A stretch of DNA of 64,000 nucleotides, taken from Trueperella pyogenes (GTDB lineage: Bacteria > Actinomycetota > Actinomycetes > Actinomycetales > Actinomycetaceae). The notes beneath the pieces were generated by a model. The model was not told where the DNA came from. It made no database searches and was given only the letters and a program-made list of their open reading frames with translations. Of this stretch, positions 59,895-64,000 are shown in pieces. The stretch covers positions 1-64,000 of the forward strand of contig NZ_JVLH01000003.1 in NCBI RefSeq assembly GCF_001070855.1. Direction: 5' to 3'. Each line of letters starts with the position of its first letter. The stretch's first letter is position 1. Position numbers and translations under genes: made by a program.

Positions 59895-61970
59895 GTGGCT
59901 ATGTTTTACCATGCTTTCCGCTCTCGTTGTGTGGCTTTTTTCGCCGCGCTTGCTACGGCGCTTATCGCGACGTGTCTACCGGCCGGAATTGCGCGCGCCG
60001 ATTCACCGGTGACCGTAACAACAAACTTGACGGATACGGCCTCGTTCCTGTCTGAAAACTCAGTCCAATCCATTAATACCGAACTGCGTGCCCTTCAAAG
60101 AAAAGGTTTGGATACCTACATCGTTGTGGTCCCAGATTTTTCAGGAACAGCCCCTCTGGAATGGTGCAATACGGTCGGTACCCAATCGGGCCTATCCAGT
60201 TCTTCACTGGTCTTAGTAATTGCAACGCAAGAACGCAAGACGGCCACCTGCGGCAATTCAAACGAAAAAGGGATCACTGACACGGCGGTTGTTACCGCTT
60301 TCTCGGGATTAAAGGACGTACTGAGCAAGGCAGATCCTCTGGATGAATCAACTTTAGCTACTGGCCTCGAGCTTTTCGTTACCGAACTGGAAGTGGGAGT
60401 AACAACTAAATCCATCACGGCCTCGCCGGCGGCAAGCAAGTCCGCCGCGACGACTTCTCACAGCTCCACACGCAACTCGATCTCACTGGCCATGGCCATC
60501 GGCGCAATGGCTCCCTTCCTTCTGCTTCCCGTTATCATCCTCGTATTTCTATTTATTGTTATGCGCTCTCAACGCAAGACACACAAAAATGTCGTGCGTA
60601 ATCAGGCTCAGGAGCATGTTCAGCAGACATTGGATCTCGCACGCCTCCTGCTGGACGCAGATGACATCGTTCGTTCAAGTGACGACGAAATCCAATTCGC
60701 CCGGGCTCAATTCGGCCCCGAGTCCGTCAAGTCCTACTCTGCGGCGCTTGAAACGGCGCGAGCACTGGTTAATAAGGGTTTCACCATGCAGCGTGAGAAC
60801 GAGGATGGAAGCAACCCGCACTCTCCCTACGAATTCCAAGAGTTTGTCGGGAAACTCAACGTTGCAATGAACCAATTGGTCGCGGAGAAGAACGCTTTCA
60901 CTCAGCGCCGTAACCAGGTTGCAAATGTCGGCCAGCAGGCCCGTGAGTTGCTCGAGATGATTGCGCAGACTCGTGCTCAAGTTACTCAGGCGGAGATGGA
61001 CCTTCAGACTCTTCAGCTCGCCTATTCTCCCGAGGCCGTCGCCTCCCTCAAGGGACGTCCCGACCAGGCCCGAGCGCTCTTGGATCAGGCTGAAAGCAGC
61101 GCTAATGAGGCTCTAGCAAACGAAAGCAACGGCCAGAATGCGCTCCAGATCCTCGAAATTGCGCGTCGCGCTTTAGCACTGGCACGCCATCAGCTGGAAG
61201 CCATCACTCAAGCCCCCGACCAACTTTCGCGTTCTTCGGAACTTTTGACCGCTGCAATCGGCTCAATCACCTCGGATATTTCCGATGTGACTCGCCTTCA
61301 CGCGGATCCGATCGCATTCCAGCAGCTGGTTGCCTCCGCTCAGGAAGCAATTAACGCCGGTAATGCCGCGCAGAACGGGAAGGGTGATCCTTTAGTCGCG
61401 CTTGAATCCCTGCGCATTGCGGAAGCCGCCCTTGACGAGGCCTTGGCTCCCTTACGTAGCGCAGAAGAGCGCAGCCAACGTGCTGAGTCCGGAATTGACG
61501 CACTTTTAGCTCAGGCTGATTCCGATGTCGCACGCGCAAGTCAACACGTGACAAGCCACGGCACGCTGGTTGGTTTCGACGCACGCTCAAATCTTTCCTT
61601 TGCACAGTCCTCACTTCAGAGTGCGCATTCCTATCACGACCAAGGCAATGACGAGACTGCTGCCGGCCAAGCACGAAACGCAATCACCTACGCGCAGGCC
61701 GCAATCAATGCTCCCCTGAATGCTCCGCAACGCTCCACAACGGGTGACGCAATCGTCAACGGGATCGGAATGGGCAGCATGCTTGTATGGTCCGTTCTCA
61801 ATGGAATGCTCAATGGAGGAAGTTCACGTCGACACGATTGGGGTGGGGGCGGCTCCAGTTGGGGTGGTTCCAGCGGAGGCAACTTCGGCGGAGGTGGCTT
61901 CAGCGGAGGTGGCTTCGGCGGGGGCGGCTTCGGCGGTTCCAACGGATCAGGTCACACCGGATCGTTCTGA
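59895..61970 (+). CDS. Secreted/membrane TPM-domain protein with coiled-coil and Gly-rich tail
   Basis: A 691-residue membrane protein: signal peptide (1-35), extracytoplasmic TPM domain (about 40-165, YIVVVPDFSGTAPLEW), one TM helix (197-224), a long helical coiled-coil region (230-640) and a Gly/Ser-rich tail with GGGGFSGGGFGGGGFGG repeats. TPM proteins (YgcG, Psb32-like) are linked to membrane and photosystem repair and phage-shock functions. pspA follows 51 bases downstream, which fits a membrane-stress role. The start is GTG 59895 or ATG 59901; the latter suits a leaderless message. The protein resembles actinobacterial TPM proteins that sit next to PspA. Confidence 0.87.
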   Translation: MAMFYHAFRSRCVAFFAALATALIATCLPAGIARADSPVTVTTNLTDTASFLSENSVQSINTELRALQRKGLDTYIVVVPDFSGTAPLEWCNTVGTQSGLSSSSLVLVIATQERKTATCGNSNEKGITDTAVVTAFSGLKDVLSKADPLDESTLATGLELFVTELEVGVTTKSITASPAASKSAATTSHSSTRNSISLAMAIGAMAPFLLLPVIILVFLFIVMRSQRKTHKNVVRNQAQEHVQQTLDLARLLLDADDIVRSSDDEIQFARAQFGPESVKSYSAALETARALVNKGFTMQRENEDGSNPHSPYEFQEFVGKLNVAMNQLVAEKNAFTQRRNQVANVGQQARELLEMIAQTRAQVTQAEMDLQTLQLAYSPEAVASLKGRPDQARALLDQAESSANEALANESNGQNALQILEIARRALALARHQLEAITQAPDQLSRSSELLTAAIGSITSDISDVTRLHADPIAFQQLVASAQEAINAGNAAQNGKGDPLVALESLRIAEAALDEALAPLRSAEERSQRAESGIDALLAQADSDVARASQHVTSHGTLVGFDARSNLSFAQSSLQSAHSYHDQGNDETAAGQARNAITYAQAAINAPLNAPQRSTTGDAIVNGIGMGSMLVWSVLNGMLNGGSSRRHDWGGGGSSWGGSSGGNFGGGGFSGGGFGGGGFGGSNGSGHTGSF

Positions 61971-61977
61971 AATAGGA

Positions 61978-61983
61978 TATAGT
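61978..61983 (+). promoter_or_regulatory. Possible pspA -10 box
   Basis: TATAGT just after the TPM stop, 38 bases before the pspA ATG; no clear -35 box. pspA may also be read from the TPM transcript. Confidence 0.35.
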
Positions 61984-62021
61984 TCAATCATAATTTTTCC
62001 CGTCCCATCAAGGAGGAAACA

Positions 62022-62738
62022 ATGGCGGAAAAGCAAACCATTCTTGGACGTATTTCTCAGCTCGCAAAGGCAAACATCAACGCGCTCCTCGACCGCGCCG
62101 AGGACCCTCAGAAGATGCTTGATCAGCTGATTCGCGACTACACGAACTCAATCGCAGAAGCAGAGACCGCAGTCGCACAGACCGTCGGTAACCTCCGTTT
62201 GGCCGAGAAGGACCACGATGAGGACGTCACTGTAGCTGCAGATTGGGGACGTAAGGCAGCCGCGGCCTCGGCAAAGGCAGAGGAAATGCGCGCAGCCGGC
62301 GACCAGGCCGGCGCACAGAAGTGGGACGATCTGGCTCGCGTCGCCATCGGCAAGCAGATCCAGTTCGAAGGCGAAGCAAAGAACGCTGAGCCGCTGATCG
62401 CTTCTCAGCGCGAGGTCGTCGACAAGCTCAAGAACGGGCTGGTCCAGATGAAGGAGAAGCTCAGCGAGCTCAAGACCAAGCGCGATCAGCTGGTTGCACG
62501 CCAGAAGGCCGCCGAGGCACAGGCACAGGTTTCGGATGCAGTTGCCTCGATCAATGTCCTTGACCCCACCTCCGAGCTCTCTCGCTTCGAGGACAAGGTT
62601 CGTCGAGCCGAGGCAATGGCCCAGGGCAAGACTGAGGTTGCAACCTCCTCGCTAGACTCACAATTCGCAGAGCTGGAGACCGATTCTTCTCAGGCTGAAA
62701 TCGAAGCTCGTCTTGCAGCACTGAAGCAGCAGCACTGA
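62022..62738 (+). CDS. pspA: Phage shock protein A (PspA/IM30 family)
   Basis: A 238-residue coiled-coil membrane-remodelling protein of the PspA/IM30 (ESCRT-III-like) superfamily that assembles on damaged membranes. It has the N-terminal amphipathic start (GRISQLAKANINALLDRAED), the PEKMLDQLIRDY-like DPQKMLDQLIRDY block, a long helical hairpin and a C-terminal helix. A strong ribosome site AAGGAGGAAACA precedes the ATG. It forms an operon with the TPM gene. The actinobacterial partners PspM/PspN or ClgR are not in the window. Confidence 0.95.
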   Translation: MAEKQTILGRISQLAKANINALLDRAEDPQKMLDQLIRDYTNSIAEAETAVAQTVGNLRLAEKDHDEDVTVAADWGRKAAAASAKAEEMRAAGDQAGAQKWDDLARVAIGKQIQFEGEAKNAEPLIASQREVVDKLKNGLVQMKEKLSELKTKRDQLVARQKAAEAQAQVSDAVASINVLDPTSELSRFEDKVRRAEAMAQGKTEVATSSLDSQFAELETDSSQAEIEARLAALKQQH

Positions 62739-62748
62739 TTGACAGCTT

Positions 62749-62783
62749 AAAAATGTGGGCCCTGATCCAGGGCCCACATTTTT
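62749..62783. terminator. Bidirectional terminator between pspA and the NYN gene
   Basis: AAAAATGTGGGCCCT pairs with AGGGCCCACATTTTT (15 bp, GATCC loop). T runs lie on both strands, so it can end both convergent genes; it starts 11 bases after the pspA stop. Confidence 0.93.
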
Positions 62784-62788
62784 GTATG

Positions 62789-63361
62789 TCAGAGATAGTC
62801 GAAGGGGTCGAAGTCGTCGATATCGATGATGTGAATACGTGGAAGCTGTACTTGGAATGCGTGCGCATCGTATTCAAGGTCAATGATTTCAAGGCCCAAA
62901 TCTTCCAGTTCGTGGAACTGGCTGGAGAGGAACTCCTTGAAACACATAATCCCGACGCGGTGTCCGTTTTCAAGCAGATCCTGAATTTGCGGCAGGAAAT
63001 CAGCGTCGTGAGAAGCCAAAATAACTGAGCCCGAGCCCTGCTCTGCAATGGCTTCAAGGGTGCGCTGAATACCGATATCAACGACCTTCATGTCGTCTGG
63101 ACCAGCTAGGGGAAGAGCGCGGTAACCCATCGCATGGAGCGCTTGAATAAAGCCCATCGGAAGGTAACCCGAGGTTCCATTGAGGTAGAAAAGGCCGCGC
63201 ACTTGCTGATGCCAGAGCTGCTCGGTCGCTTCACGAATTCGATCCCAGCGGGGACGTTCATCGGGAGTTGGGCGGCGATCCAGAACGGAAAGCCCAAGTG
63301 TGGCATCGATGTTTTCGCCATCGATCAGGAGATATGTCGCTTCTGCGTCAGGGGGATTCAT
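62789..63361 (-). CDS. NYN-domain (PIN-like) predicted ribonuclease
   Basis: A 190-residue NYN/LabA-type protein. The acidic residues of the PIN-like metal site are visible: Asp14 in LLIDGENID, the Asp in KVVDIGIQRT and the two in LASHDADFLP. Between them is a central KVVD with a usual helix. NYN proteins are predicted RNases acting on rRNA, tRNA or mRNA. Nothing in the context gives the target. The ATG is at 63361. It converges with pspA through a shared terminator. Confidence 0.85.
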   Translation of the reverse strand: MNPPDAEATYLLIDGENIDATLGLSVLDRRPTPDERPRWDRIREATEQLWHQQVRGLFYLNGTSGYLPMGFIQALHAMGYRALPLAGPDDMKVVDIGIQRTLEAIAEQGSGSVILASHDADFLPQIQDLLENGHRVGIMCFKEFLSSQFHELEDLGLEIIDLEYDAHAFQVQLPRIHIIDIDDFDPFDYL

Positions 63362-63442
63362 AGTCCAATCCTATACTTCTGGGCATCGACGCAGGCGTGA
63401 ATTAAGGAGAAATCCTCATCGCGAGGCGCCTGAGACGCAAGA

Positions 63443-63470
63443 GGCCGGGACCGCAGATGCGGCCCCGGCC
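63443..63470 (-). terminator. glpK terminator
   Basis: GGCCGGGACCGC pairs with GCGGCCCCGGCC (12 bp with one A-C mismatch, AGAT loop), 23 bases past the glpK stop on the minus strand. Confidence 0.75.
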
Positions 63471-63493
63471 ACTTATGTCTCAATACCTTGAGA

Positions 63494-64000
63494 CTACTTC
63501 ACGTCCTCATCAACCCAGTCGAGAGTACGAGTGACGGCCTTCTTCCACAGGCGGTAGGTACGATCGCGTTCTGCAGGAGCCATTGAAGGAGTCCAGCGCT
63601 TGCCTTCCTGCCAGTTGGCAACGACATCGTCGGTGCCCGACCAGAAGCCAACAGCCATACCCGCAGCGTAAGCAGCACCCAGCGCGGTGGTCTCAATAAC
63701 CTTCGGGCGAACAACATCGACACCGCACAGGTCGGCCTGGAACTGCATGACCAGATCGTCGTGCGTCATGCCGCCGTCGACCTTGAGCTCCTTGAGAGGA
63801 ACACCCGAGTCGGCATTCATTGCATCCAGGACTTCTGCGCTCTGGAATGCGGTGGATTCCTCAACCGCGCGAGCAATGTGACCCTTGTTGACGTAACGCG
63901 TCAAGCCGACGATTGCGCCACGCGCATCGGAACGCCAGTACGGTGCAAAAAGACCGGAGAATGCGGGAACGAAGTAGACGCCACCGTTGTCTTCAACCGT
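63494..64000 (-). CDS. glpK: Glycerol kinase, C-terminal part (runs off the window)
   Basis: The last 169 codons of glycerol kinase (ATP-dependent phosphorylation of glycerol to glycerol-3-phosphate); the 5' part lies beyond 64000. FGGY-family C-terminal features: [57 protein letters not shown]. The frame stays open to the window edge with no start needed. It ends in a hairpin. Glycerol-3-phosphate and glycerate metabolism meet downstream of the ureide pathway, but no operon link is visible. Confidence 0.96.
   Translation of the reverse strand, partial: TVEDNGGVYFVPAFSGLFAPYWRSDARGAIVGLTRYVNKGHIARAVEESTAFQSAEVLDAMNADSGVPLKELKVDGGMTHDDLVMQFQADLCGVDVVRPKVIETTALGAAYAAGMAVGFWSGTDDVVANWQEGKRWTPSMAPAERDRTYRLWKKAVTRTLDWVDEDVK

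Overview
The window looks like chromosomal DNA of a mid-GC actinobacterium, most likely Actinomycetaceae (Actinomyces/Schaalia/Arcanobacterium-type); species cannot be told. The signs are the galU-glp(moeA)-GNAT-membrane-protein block beside a 5-formyl-THF cyclo-ligase and mscL, as in Mycobacterium and Corynebacterium; a DtxR with all DtxR metal ligands; DUF3027 next to a long cold-shock protein; LAxTG cell-wall sorting signals; frequent GTG starts; and apparent leaderless genes. No insertion sequence, phage gene or CRISPR array was seen.

Layout. 1-7.3 kb: an alanine/glycine:cation symporter, tRNA-Ala, the membrane protein/GNAT/Glp/GalU operon, divergent 5-FCL and mscL. 7.3-24.2 kb: a ureide/allantoin-type catabolic region. 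One long minus-strand array holds a hydantoin/allantoin racemase, an NCS1 permease, allantoinase, an ATCase-family carbamoyltransferase, DUF3830, a split transketolase, a TIM-barrel isomerase-like protein, tartronate-semialdehyde reductase, glyoxylate carboligase and a second NCS1 permease. A divergent plus-strand operon holds a DUF1537 kinase, an M20 amidohydrolase and an aldo/keto reductase. Import, racemisation, ring opening and glyoxylate-to-glycerate conversion are covered. No recognisable allantoate amidohydrolase or ureidoglycolate enzyme is present, so the carbamoyltransferase, DUF3830 and M20 proteins are candidates for the missing steps. 24.2-30.4 kb: a large degenerate DUF4011-type helicase/nuclease protein and formate-THF ligase. 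30.6-40.1 kb: two ~1010-residue paralogous repeat proteins around Ohr, an EamA transporter and an HSP90-family ATPase; this is the least explained module. 40.2-44 kb: pyruvate oxidase and a cytochrome b-molybdopterin fusion.

44.4-51 kb: four tandem paralogous LAxTG-anchored adhesin-like proteins, each preceded by a matching promoter-like box about 50 bases before its start and followed by its own hairpin. 51-64 kb: an MFS exporter, tRNA-Arg, a tandem UspA protein, an NlpC/P60 hydrolase behind a c-di-AMP (ydaO-type) riboswitch, a DtxR regulator, a second MFS exporter, an AzgA purine permease, DUF3027 and cold-shock proteins, a TPM-domain protein with PspA, a NYN nuclease-like protein, and the 3' part of glpK running off the right edge.
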